Assembly: GCF_900109035.1 (NCBI RefSeq)
Contig: NZ_FNYD01000002.1
Span: 1-64,000, forward strand
Length of the DNA stretch: 64,000 bases
Direction of reading: 5' to 3'
Source of the DNA: Cribrihabitans marinus
GTDB lineage: Bacteria; Pseudomonadota; Alphaproteobacteria; Rhodobacterales; Rhodobacteraceae
Position 1 is the stretch's first letter; each line of letters starts with the position of its first letter. Positions 28,994 to 37,133 of the stretch are shown here, piece after piece. The notes below the pieces were generated by a model. It was given only the letters and a program-made list of their open reading frames with translations, was not told the DNA's origin and ran no database searches. The position numbers and the translations under genes are program-made.

Positions 28994-29012
28994 TGGTTCG
29001 AATAATGAACCA
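28994..29012. promoter_or_regulatory. Inverted repeat, candidate IclR operator
   Basis: TGGTTC-GAATAAT-GAACCA is a 6-base-arm palindrome 35 bases before the tctC ATG, with the GTTCG-type half-site seen in IclR-family operators. A second, separate repeat TTGACAG (28951-28957) / CTGTCAA (28971-28977) lies upstream. Both are in the IclR/tctC divergent spacer. Confidence 0.5.
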
Positions 29013-29047
29013 ATCACGACCGAAAGACTGCGACAGGGAGAAATTGC

Positions 29048-29992
29048 ATGTCCAAGACAACCAAGATCGCCGGGGCGCTTGCCACGGCCGCGCTGGCCCT
29101 GACGGCCGGAATGGCGGTGGCCGAGTATCCCGAAAAGCCCGTCAACTTCATCGTGCCCTGGCCTCCGGGCGATCTGGAGGACGTGCTGACGCGCATGATC
29201 GCCGAGGATTTCCAGGAGGAATACGGCGTCGCCGCGGCGGTGGTGAACAAGCCCGGCGGCGGCGGCGGCCCGTTCCCCGGCGCCATCGAAGTGGCGATGG
29301 CCCCGCCGGACGGCTATACCGTGGGATCCTTCGTCATCGGCGTACCGGTGATGGGCCACCAGATCGGCATCGAGCCGCTGACGCCCGAGAAATTCGATCC
29401 GCTGGGGATCTTCCTGACCTATCCCTTCGTCATCGCCACCAGCGGCGACGCGCCCTATTCCACGATGGAGGAACTGGCCGCGCACGCGCAGGAGAACGAC
29501 GTGGCGCTGGGCCATTTCGGCGATGTCCTGACACCGACGCAGGTGACCAAGGCCTATGCCAAGAATGCGGGCTTCGAATGGGGCTCGGACGCGGCATTCG
29601 ACGCGCTCGACTGCAACACGCTGGCTTCGGGTGATGCGGATGTGATCAACACCACGCTGCAGCTGATCCTGCCCTGCCTGGACGACATCAAGGTGCTGGT
29701 CTCGATCACCGACGAGCGGATTCCGCTGGTGCCCGATGCGCCGACGATCGGCGAGCTGGACGAGAACCTGGACATCGCGCTGTGGAACGGTCTGTTCGTG
29801 ACCAAAGACACCCCGCAGGACGTGCGCGACAAGATCGTTGCTGTCGCCAAGGAGACGGTGATGAGCGAGCGCGCCCAGAAGGTGGCCGATGAGACCGGCG
29901 CGCTGGTCTACTGGCAGGACGCCGAGGAAAGCGCCGCCCGCGTCGCAAGCGACATCGAGACGATGGCGCGCATCGGCGGGCTGCTGCAATAG
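29048..29992 (+). CDS. tctC: TTT transporter substrate-binding protein (TctC family)
   Basis: 314 residues with a signal peptide (cleavage after MAVA near residue 25). Contains YPEKPVNFIVPWPPGD, the TctC N-terminal loop, and a KPGGGGG segment in place of the usual N-x-x-G-A-G-G. Typical TctC has about 320 residues. Periplasmic capture protein for TctAB; ligands in the family are carboxylates, but here downstream genes suggest an amino or hydroxylated compound. AGGGAG precedes the ATG. Confidence 0.9.
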   Translation: MSKTTKIAGALATAALALTAGMAVAEYPEKPVNFIVPWPPGDLEDVLTRMIAEDFQEEYGVAAAVVNKPGGGGGPFPGAIEVAMAPPDGYTVGSFVIGVPVMGHQIGIEPLTPEKFDPLGIFLTYPFVIATSGDAPYSTMEELAAHAQENDVALGHFGDVLTPTQVTKAYAKNAGFEWGSDAAFDALDCNTLASGDADVINTTLQLILPCLDDIKVLVSITDERIPLVPDAPTIGELDENLDIALWNGLFVTKDTPQDVRDKIVAVAKETVMSERAQKVADETGALVYWQDAEESAARVASDIETMARIGGLLQ

Positions 29993-30061
29993 AGCCCGCG
30001 TGGCGGGGCGGCCGCGTGCCGCCTCGACCACTCGTTTCCCTGCTTCGCGATAGGTTCGCCC

Positions 30062-30592
30062 ATGCCCACCGAACGTGAACGCCGCTTCGTCGGCCCGCGC
30101 CGCGGCCAGTTCGTCTTTGCCGTTGGGTTCCTGGCCTTCTCGGCGCTGCTGCTGGGCCAGATCGGCAGCCAGACGAAATGGACCGACAACACCGCCCTGT
30201 TCGCGCAGCCGCGGTTCTGGCCCGGCGTCGGGCTGTTCGGCATGGCGGTTCTGGGCGGGCTGCACCTGTGGCGGCTGCCCTGGCGGCACGCCACCCGCTA
30301 CGACCTCTGGGAAGTGCGCAAATGGGCCACCGTGCTGGAATTCGCCGGCTGGTTCATGGCCTATGTGTTCCTGGTGCCGCTGCTGGGCTATCTGCCGGTG
30401 ACGCTGGTCTTCGTGCCGGCGCTGGCCTGGCGGATGGGATATCGCGACCGGCGGATGCTGATGATCTGCGCCGCCTTCGCGGTGGTCGTCGTGCTGCTGT
30501 TCAAGACGTTCCTCGGGGTCAAGATCCCCGGCGGCGCGGTGTATGAAATCCTGCCCGGCCCGCTGCGCAGCTTTGCGATCCTGTACCTGTGA
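30062..30592 (+). CDS. tctB: TTT transporter small permease (TctB family)
   Basis: 176 residues with four hydrophobic segments (about 18-36, 52-68, 98-130, 138-153) and the TctB-like FWPGVGLFGMAVLGG. Its stop overlaps the tctA start region (GTGATG). Confidence 0.85.
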   Translation: MPTERERRFVGPRRGQFVFAVGFLAFSALLLGQIGSQTKWTDNTALFAQPRFWPGVGLFGMAVLGGLHLWRLPWRHATRYDLWEVRKWATVLEFAGWFMAYVFLVPLLGYLPVTLVFVPALAWRMGYRDRRMLMICAAFAVVVVLLFKTFLGVKIPGGAVYEILPGPLRSFAILYL

Positions 30593-32211
30593 TGGAGCTC
30601 ATTCTCTCCGCCATCGAGATCCTGATGCGCTGGGACGTGGCGCTGGCGCTGCTGACCGGCTCGGTCGGCGGGGTGCTGATCGGGGCCATTCCCGGCGTCG
30701 GACCGGCGGTTGCCATCGCGATCCTGCTTCCGGCCACCTTTTCCATGGACCCCATCGTCGGGCTGACCGTGCTGCTGGGGATCTACGGCAGCTCGATGTA
30801 TGGCGGGTCGATCCCCGCCATCCTGATCAACACGCCCGGCACGGCGGTGAACGCGCTCACCACCTATGACGGCTATCCCATGACCACCCGGGGCGAGCCG
30901 CGCCGCGCGCTGAGCCTCGCCTATTCCGCGTCCTTCTTCGGCGGTATCTTCTCGGTGATCTGCCTGATCCTGTTCGCGCCGGTACTGGCCAAGATCGCGC
31001 CGATGTTCGGCTCGCGCGAGATCTTCCTGGCCGCCCTTCTGGGCATCATCCTGGTGATCGTGGCCCATCGCGGCCAGTCGCTGATCGCGGGCGCGCTGGC
31101 GTGTTTCGGCATCTTCCTGAACACCATCGGGCTGGAGCCGGTCAAATACACCTCGCGCTACACGTTCGATCAGCCATTCCTGTCCAGCGGCGTGAACCTG
31201 ATCGTGGTGGTGCTGGGCCTCTTCGCGATCAGCCAGGCCTTCGTGCTGCTTACCTCGGACGACGAGCGCGTCCGCCTGACCAAACTGCGCGGCGGCATGT
31301 TCCAGGGGCTGCGCGAACTGGCCCGCCACCCACGCGTGGCCGGTGTTGCGGCCAGTTTCGGCGTGGTGATGGGGATGATCCCGGGCGTGGGAGAATTCAC
31401 CGCCCAGTTCATGTCCTACACCTATGCGCAGAAAAGCTCGAAACGACCGCAGGATTTCGGCCACGGCTCCTCCGAGGGGCTGATCGCCGCCGAGACCGCC
31501 AACAACGCGGTGCCCGCCGCCGCCATGGTGCCGCTGCTGGCGCTGGGCATTCCGGGCGAGGCGCTGACGGCGATGATGCTGTCGGTGTTCTATGTGCACA
31601 ACGTCGTGCCGGGGCCGGGCCTGTTCCAGAACGACATGGATTTCGTGGTCGCGCTCTATCTGGCGCTGCTCATCCTCAACGTGCTGGTTCTGGCCTTTCT
31701 GCTCTTCGCCACAAAGTCGCTGATCCAGGTGGTCCGCATTCCCAACCGGTTCCTCGGGGTCTGCATCCTGACGCTGAGCTTCGTGGGGGTCTATTCCCTG
31801 CGCAACTCGGCCACCGACTGCCTGCTGGCGGCGGTGTTCGGGGTCGTCGGCTACATCCTCAAGCGCCTGTCGCTGCCCTCGGTGCCGATCATCCTGGGCA
31901 TGGTCCTGGGCGGCATCATGGAGGTCAAGCTGCGCGCCGGCATGGCGCGGGTGAAGGAGCCGTTCGACTTCATCGACCGCCCCGTCGCGTTCATCCTGTT
32001 TCTCATCATCATCATCGTTCTGACGGTCCACATCCTGCGGGTTCTGAAGGACCGGAAAGAGCTGAAGGAGGCCGAATGGCAGACCAAACGCTCATCGACA
32101 CGCTTCGGCGTGCTGATGTCCCGCCGCAGAAACTCTTTCTTGAAGGATCGTGGCAGGACGGTTCGGGCGCGCCACTCGAAGTTGCTTCGCCGATTGACGG
32201 ATCTCATCTGA
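30592..32211 (+). CDS. tctA: TTT transporter large permease (TctA family), with C-terminal extension
   Basis: 539 residues from the ATG overlapping the tctB stop; a GTG one codon earlier is also possible. TctA landmarks: GAIPGVGPAVAIAILLPATF near residue 30, YGGSIPAILINTPGT, and GMIPGVGEFTAQFMSY; about 11-12 membrane segments. The last 45 or so residues are basic and non-membrane and lie entirely within the start of the aldehyde dehydrogenase gene (136-base overlap). Family members usually end near the point where the dehydrogenase begins, so a lost stop codon is possible. Confidence 0.9.
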   Translation: MELILSAIEILMRWDVALALLTGSVGGVLIGAIPGVGPAVAIAILLPATFSMDPIVGLTVLLGIYGSSMYGGSIPAILINTPGTAVNALTTYDGYPMTTRGEPRRALSLAYSASFFGGIFSVICLILFAPVLAKIAPMFGSREIFLAALLGIILVIVAHRGQSLIAGALACFGIFLNTIGLEPVKYTSRYTFDQPFLSSGVNLIVVVLGLFAISQAFVLLTSDDERVRLTKLRGGMFQGLRELARHPRVAGVAASFGVVMGMIPGVGEFTAQFMSYTYAQKSSKRPQDFGHGSSEGLIAAETANNAVPAAAMVPLLALGIPGEALTAMMLSVFYVHNVVPGPGLFQNDMDFVVALYLALLILNVLVLAFLLFATKSLIQVVRIPNRFLGVCILTLSFVGVYSLRNSATDCLLAAVFGVVGYILKRLSLPSVPIILGMVLGGIMEVKLRAGMARVKEPFDFIDRPVAFILFLIIIIVLTVHILRVLKDRKELKEAEWQTKRSSTRFGVLMSRRRNSFLKDRGRTVRARHSKLLRRLTDLI

Positions 32212-33560
32212 CCACTCTGGCCGGTGCCTCGGCGGCGGATGTGGACCGGGCCGTGGCATCGGCGCGCGCCGCCTTCGACGATGGCTGCTGGTCGCGGCTG
32301 GCGCCTGCCGCGCGCAAGAAGGTGCTGCACGCCATCGCCGACCGGATCGCGGCCGAGGCGGTGGAACTGGCGGTTCTCGGCGTGCGCGACAACGGCACCG
32401 AGATGGCGATGGCGCTCAAGGCGGAACCGGAATCGGCCGCGGCTACCTTCCGCTACTATGCCGAGGCGCTGGACAAGGTGCCGGGCGAGGTTGCGCCCAC
32501 CGCGCCCGACATCCTGGGCCTGGTGCACCGGGTGCCCGTCGGGGTGGTCGGCGCCATCGTGCCTTGGAACTTCCCGCTGATGATCGGCGCGTGGAAGATT
32601 GCGCCGGCGCTGGCGACGGGCAATTCCGTGGTGCTGAAACCCGCCGAGACGGCATCGCTGTCGCTGCTGCGGCTGGCGCAGATCTGCGCCGAATGCGGCC
32701 TGCCGGACGGCGTGTTGAATGTGGTCACCGGCACCGGCGCCGAGACTGGCGCGGCGCTGGCGCGGTCGATGGACGTCGATGTTCTGACCTTCACCGGCTC
32801 GGGCGAGACCGGGCGGCGGCTCCTGCAGGCGTCGGCGGAGTCGAACCTGAAACGGGTGTATCTTGAGCTGGGCGGCAAGTCGCCCAACATCGTCTTTGCC
32901 GATGCGCCCGATCTGGACAAGGCGGCCAAGGTCTCGGCCATGGGGATCTTCCGCAACTCTGGGCAGGTCTGCGTCGCCGGCTCTCGCCTGCTGGTCGAGG
33001 CGTCGATTCACGACCGTTTCGTCGAACGCCTGACCGCCGAGGCCGAGGCGCTGCGCGTGGGCGACCCGCTGGATGCGGGCACGCAGGTGGGCGCGGTCAA
33101 TTCCGAGGAGCAACTGCGCCGCAACCTGTCCTTCATGGACGTGGCGCAATCCGAGGGCGGGCGGATCGTCACAGGCGGCAGGCGCATCCTGGAGGAGAGC
33201 GGGGGCACCTATATGGCGCCCACCATCGTCACTGGCGTCACCCGCGATGCCGTGCTGTTCCAGCGCGAGGTGTTTGGCCCGGTTCTGGCGGTCACCCCGT
33301 TCGAGACCGAGGCCGAGGCGATGGCGCTCGCCAACGCCACCGATTACGGGCTGGCCGCCGGGGTCTGGACCTCGGATCTCGGCCGGGCGCACCGGATGGT
33401 GGCCGGCATCCGCGCCGGAGTGGTGCATGTGAACACCTATGGCGGCCCGGACATGACGGTGCCGCTGGGCGGGGTCGGCCAGTCCGGCAACGGCCATGAC
33501 AAATCCCTGCATGCGCTGGACAAGTTCACCGACCTGAAAACCGCGTGGATCCAGCTGTGA
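32076..33560 (+). CDS. NAD(P)-dependent aldehyde dehydrogenase
   Basis: 494 residues, starting at the ATG behind a strong GGAGG site inside the 3' end of tctA. Has Asn in VPWNFPLM, GSGETGRRL, the general-base Glu in LELGGKSPN and the catalytic Cys in NSGQVCVAGSR. Oxidises an aldehyde to an acid. Position between the importer and a phospholyase-like enzyme suggests it takes the semialdehyde made there. Its stop overlaps the next start (GTGA). Confidence 0.9.
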   Translation: MADQTLIDTLRRADVPPQKLFLEGSWQDGSGAPLEVASPIDGSHLTTLAGASAADVDRAVASARAAFDDGCWSRLAPAARKKVLHAIADRIAAEAVELAVLGVRDNGTEMAMALKAEPESAAATFRYYAEALDKVPGEVAPTAPDILGLVHRVPVGVVGAIVPWNFPLMIGAWKIAPALATGNSVVLKPAETASLSLLRLAQICAECGLPDGVLNVVTGTGAETGAALARSMDVDVLTFTGSGETGRRLLQASAESNLKRVYLELGGKSPNIVFADAPDLDKAAKVSAMGIFRNSGQVCVAGSRLLVEASIHDRFVERLTAEAEALRVGDPLDAGTQVGAVNSEEQLRRNLSFMDVAQSEGGRIVTGGRRILEESGGTYMAPTIVTGVTRDAVLFQREVFGPVLAVTPFETEAEAMALANATDYGLAAGVWTSDLGRAHRMVAGIRAGVVHVNTYGGPDMTVPLGGVGQSGNGHDKSLHALDKFTDLKTAWIQL

Positions 33561-34846
33561 CGCCCGAGGTCCAGGCCCTGCTGGACCGCCGGGCGCGCCT
33601 GCTCGGTCCCAACCTGCCGACATTCTACGACGAGCCGGTGCACCTGGTGCGGGGGCAGGGGGTCCACCTCTGGGACGCCGAGGGGCGGCGATACCTGGAT
33701 TGCTACAACAACGTGCCGCATGTGGGGCATTGCCATCCCAGGGTGGTCGAGGCGATTGCCGATCAGGCGGCCACGCTCAACACCCATACACGTTACCTGC
33801 ACGAGACCCTGCTCGATTATGTCGAGGCCCTGACGGCCACTTTCGCCGCACCGCTCGACACCGCGATCCTGACCTGCACCGGGTCCGAGGCCAACGACAT
33901 CGCCCTGCGCATGGCCCAGGCGGTGACGGGCCATACCGGCGTGATCGCCACCGACCACACCTATCACGGCAACACGATGGCGGTCAGCCAGCTGTCGCGC
34001 ACCAACCCGCCGCCGGGCGGGACATGGGACAGCCTGGCCTTCGTGCCGGCGCCCGACAGCTATCGCCAACCGGACGCGGCCGCCCATGCCGCCGGTTTCG
34101 CACAGGCGGTGCAGGACCGGATCGATGCGCTGGCCGAGCGGGGGCATGGCCTGTCCTGCCTGATCCTGTGCCCCTATTTCGCCAACGAGGGGTTTCCCGC
34201 GCTCGAGGCGGGGTGGCTCGACCCCGCCATCGCCGCGGTCCGCAAGGCCGGCGGCATCGTCATCGCAGACGAGGTGCAGCCGGGTTTCGGCCGTCTCGGC
34301 ACGCATTTCTGGGGCCACCAGAGGGCGGGTATCGCTCCGGACGTGGTGACGCTGGGCAAGCCGATGGCCAACGGCCACCCGGTCGGCGGCGTCGTGACCC
34401 GGCCCGAGATCATGGCCGCCTTCCGCGAGCGGTTCCGCTATTTCAACACGTTCGGCGGCAACCCGGTCTCGGCCGCCGCCGCCCTGGCGACGCTTCGGGT
34501 CGTGCAGGAGGACGGGTTGATGGAGAATGCGCGCATTGTGGGCGAGCATGCGCGCGAGGGGCTGCGGCGGCTGGCCGAACGGCACGCCTCGATCGGGGAT
34601 GTGCGTGGCTCGGGCCTGTTCTTCGGCGCCGAGCTGGTTCTGGACCGCGCGGCAAGAACCCCGGCCACCGCCTTCGCCCGGCGTGTGGCCAACGCGATGC
34701 GCGACCGGGGCGTGTTGCTGAACTTTCTGGGCATTCACTACAACGTCCTCAAGATCCGGCCGCCGCTGCCCTTCTCGCGCGGGAACGCGGACGAGATGCT
34801 GGACACGCTGGACCGCGTGCTGACGGAAACGCCGCTGGAGCCATGA
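33557..34846 (+). CDS. AGXT2L-like class III PLP enzyme, probable O-phosphoamine phospho-lyase
   Basis: 429 residues from the GTG overlapping the preceding stop; a GTG at 33545 is an alternative. Class III fold with CTGSEANDIALR, IADEVQPGFGRLG and Schiff-base Lys in TLGKPMANGHPVGG. The N-terminal part (NVPHVGHCHP, LNTHTRYLHE) closely resembles the human phospholyases acting on phosphoethanolamine and 5-phosphohydroxylysine, more than ordinary transaminases. Those release ammonia and phosphate to give an aldehyde. A kinase of the matching type follows with an ATGA overlap, supporting this reading. Simple transamination cannot be excluded. Confidence 0.82.
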   Translation: MTPEVQALLDRRARLLGPNLPTFYDEPVHLVRGQGVHLWDAEGRRYLDCYNNVPHVGHCHPRVVEAIADQAATLNTHTRYLHETLLDYVEALTATFAAPLDTAILTCTGSEANDIALRMAQAVTGHTGVIATDHTYHGNTMAVSQLSRTNPPPGGTWDSLAFVPAPDSYRQPDAAAHAAGFAQAVQDRIDALAERGHGLSCLILCPYFANEGFPALEAGWLDPAIAAVRKAGGIVIADEVQPGFGRLGTHFWGHQRAGIAPDVVTLGKPMANGHPVGGVVTRPEIMAAFRERFRYFNTFGGNPVSAAAALATLRVVQEDGLMENARIVGEHAREGLRRLAERHASIGDVRGSGLFFGAELVLDRAARTPATAFARRVANAMRDRGVLLNFLGIHYNVLKIRPPLPFSRGNADEMLDTLDRVLTETPLEP

Positions 34847-35787
34847 GCGTCTCGGTCCCTTCAGCCCTGTCCCAATGGGGACTCGCTGAGGCGCACGCCG
34901 AGTTCGTCGCGCAACGCGAGAACGAGGTCTGGAAGGTCGTGCAGGGGCCGGATGCCTATGCCCTGCGGTTTCATCGCCCCGGCTATCGCTCTGATGCGGA
35001 ACTGATCTCGGAACTGGCCTGGATGTCGATGCTGGCCGTCAACGGCCTGCGCGTGCCGCGCCCGGTGCCGTGTTCGGATGGCGCGTTTTTGGGCCAGGCG
35101 GGCGGGCGGCGGGTCAGCCTTCTGACCTGGCTCGACGGTGCGCCGATCGGGGCGGTGGGGCACCTGTCGGACGGGGCCGATCCGCGCAGGCTGTGCCGGC
35201 AAATCGGGCGGGCGATGGCCGAGCTGCATGACCGGACCGACGCCTGGGAGCCGCCGGAAGGCTTCACCCGGCCGGATTGGCGTGCCGAGGGCTTGTTGGG
35301 CGACAGCCCGCTCTGGGGACGGTTCTGGGCGCATCCGGACCTGGAAACGACCGAGCGCGACCTGTTGCTGCGGGTCCGCGCCCACGCGCGGCGCGATCTC
35401 CAGAGGCTCGGGGAGACACTGGACCGGGGGCTGATCCATGCCGACCTGCTGGCCGAGAACATCCTGGCCGATGGCGCGCAAATCGCCTTCATCGATTTCG
35501 ACGACGCCGCCTGGGGATACCGCGATTTCGAGCTGGCGACCCTGCTGCTCAAGTTCCGCGACCGGCCCTATTTCGCCGAGATGCGCGCCGGGCTTTGTGA
35601 AGGCTATGCGCGGCGTCGCGCCGTGTCGCCCGAGACGCTTGATTTCATGCTGCTTCTGCGCGCGCTCACCTATCCCGGCTGGATCGCGGCCCGGATGGAC
35701 GAGCCGGGTGCAACCGAGCGGTCGCGCCGGGCCATCGCAACCGCATTGACACTTGCCAATGACTATCTGGAGGGGACGCCACGATGA
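34843..35787 (+). CDS. APH/choline-kinase-fold small-molecule kinase
   Basis: 314 residues. Kinase core HADLLAEN (His199, Asp201, Asn206) and metal-binding Asp218 in FIDFDDAAWG; N-terminal lobe with a FRLHRPGY-type Lys/Arg strand. Same class as hydroxylysine kinase (HYKK/AGPHD1) and homoserine-kinase-like enzymes. Overlaps both neighbours by ATGA. Together with the upstream phospholyase it would phosphorylate a hydroxyl beta to an amine so that phosphate can be eliminated. Confidence 0.82.
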   Translation: MSVSVPSALSQWGLAEAHAEFVAQRENEVWKVVQGPDAYALRFHRPGYRSDAELISELAWMSMLAVNGLRVPRPVPCSDGAFLGQAGGRRVSLLTWLDGAPIGAVGHLSDGADPRRLCRQIGRAMAELHDRTDAWEPPEGFTRPDWRAEGLLGDSPLWGRFWAHPDLETTERDLLLRVRAHARRDLQRLGETLDRGLIHADLLAENILADGAQIAFIDFDDAAWGYRDFELATLLLKFRDRPYFAEMRAGLCEGYARRRAVSPETLDFMLLLRALTYPGWIAARMDEPGATERSRRAIATALTLANDYLEGTPR

Positions 35788-37013
35788 CCGACAAGACGAT
35801 CCTGATCGCCGGCACCTATGACACCAAGGATGACGAGCTGCTGTACCTGGCCGACGTGATCCGCGGGCAGGGCGGCGGCGTGCTGACGATGGATGTCAGC
35901 GTTCTGGGCGATCCCTCGCGTCCCACGGACATCTCGAAACACGCGGTGGCCGAGGCGGGCGGAAGCTCGATCCAGGCCGCCATCGACAGCGGTGACGAGA
36001 ACGTCGCCATGCAGATCATGGCGCGCGGCGCGGCGGCAAAGGCACTGGAGCTCTATCGCGCCGGGCGCATCGATGGGGTGATCGTGCTGGGCGGGACCAT
36101 GGGCACGGACCTGGCGCTGGATCTCTGCGCGGCGCTGCCGCTGGGGGTGCCGAAATACGTGGTCTCGACCGTGTCATTCTCGCCGCTCTTGCCGCCCGAG
36201 CGGATCCCGGCGGATGTGCAGATGATCCTGTGGGCCGGGGGTCTCTACGGCCTCAACTCGATCTGCAAGGCATCGCTCAGCCAGGCGGCGGGCGCGGTGC
36301 TGGGCGCGGCCCGCTCGGTCGAGCCGCCCAAGCGTGACCGGCCGCTGATCGGCATGACCAGCTTCGGCAAGACCGTGCTGCGCTACATGGTGGCGCTGAA
36401 ACCCGCGCTCGAGGCGCGCGGTTTCGAGGTTGCGGTGTTCCACGCCACCGGAATGGGCGGCCGCGCCTTCGAAAGCCTGGCCGCCGAGGGTGCCTTTGCC
36501 GCAGTCATGGATTTCGCACCGCAGGAGGTCGCCAATCACCTGTTCGGCGGCTTGTCGGCGGGCGAGGACCGGATGACCGCCGCCGGCCGGGCCGGCATAC
36601 CGCAACTGGTCGCGCCGGGCTGTTATGACCTGGTCGATTTCGTGGGCTGGCAGCCCGCACCCGCGCCGCTGGCCGGGCGACCGACCCATGCGCATAACCG
36701 CCTGCTGACCTCGGCCGTGCTGGAGCTGGAGGAGCGGCGCCAGGTGGCCCGTGCGATCTGCGGCAAGCTGGCCGGTGCCACGGCACCGGTTGCGCTGATG
36801 CTGCCCCGGGGCGGCTGCAACGAATGGGACCGGCCGGGCGCGGACCTGCACGACGCAGAGGGGCTGGCGGCGTTCTGTGACGAGATCACGGCGCAGGTGC
36901 CCGAGGCGGTCGAGCTGCATGCGCTGGACGCCCATATCAACGATGCCGAATTCTGCGCCGCGGTTCTTGCGGTGTTCGACCGATGGGTCGCCGAGGGGAT
37001 CGTCCGCGCCTGA
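35784..37013 (+). CDS. UPF0261 / Tm-1-like ATP-binding domain protein
   Basis: 409 residues with the family pattern ILIAGTYDTKDDELLYLADV at the N-terminus, GVIVLGGTMGTDLA near residue 100, IGMTSFGKT and a C-terminal MLPRGGCNEWDRPG. Family members (including tomato Tm-1) have ATP-binding N-terminal and TIM-barrel-like C-terminal domains; bacterial function is unknown. Coupled to the kinase by an ATGA overlap, so it probably belongs to the same pathway. Last gene of the tctC-started unit. Confidence 0.85.
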   Translation: MTDKTILIAGTYDTKDDELLYLADVIRGQGGGVLTMDVSVLGDPSRPTDISKHAVAEAGGSSIQAAIDSGDENVAMQIMARGAAAKALELYRAGRIDGVIVLGGTMGTDLALDLCAALPLGVPKYVVSTVSFSPLLPPERIPADVQMILWAGGLYGLNSICKASLSQAAGAVLGAARSVEPPKRDRPLIGMTSFGKTVLRYMVALKPALEARGFEVAVFHATGMGGRAFESLAAEGAFAAVMDFAPQEVANHLFGGLSAGEDRMTAAGRAGIPQLVAPGCYDLVDFVGWQPAPAPLAGRPTHAHNRLLTSAVLELEERRQVARAICGKLAGATAPVALMLPRGGCNEWDRPGADLHDAEGLAAFCDEITAQVPEAVELHALDAHINDAEFCAAVLAVFDRWVAEGIVRA

Positions 37014-37133
37014 AGCGTTTCCATCCCGGCGGCATGCCACCGATATCGTAACATTTGGGCTTGATCGGGCCTTGCATCTGCGGTCTGTGTGCGGCCATCT
37101 CGGGACAGGGATCTGCAAGGAAAGGGCGCCGTC

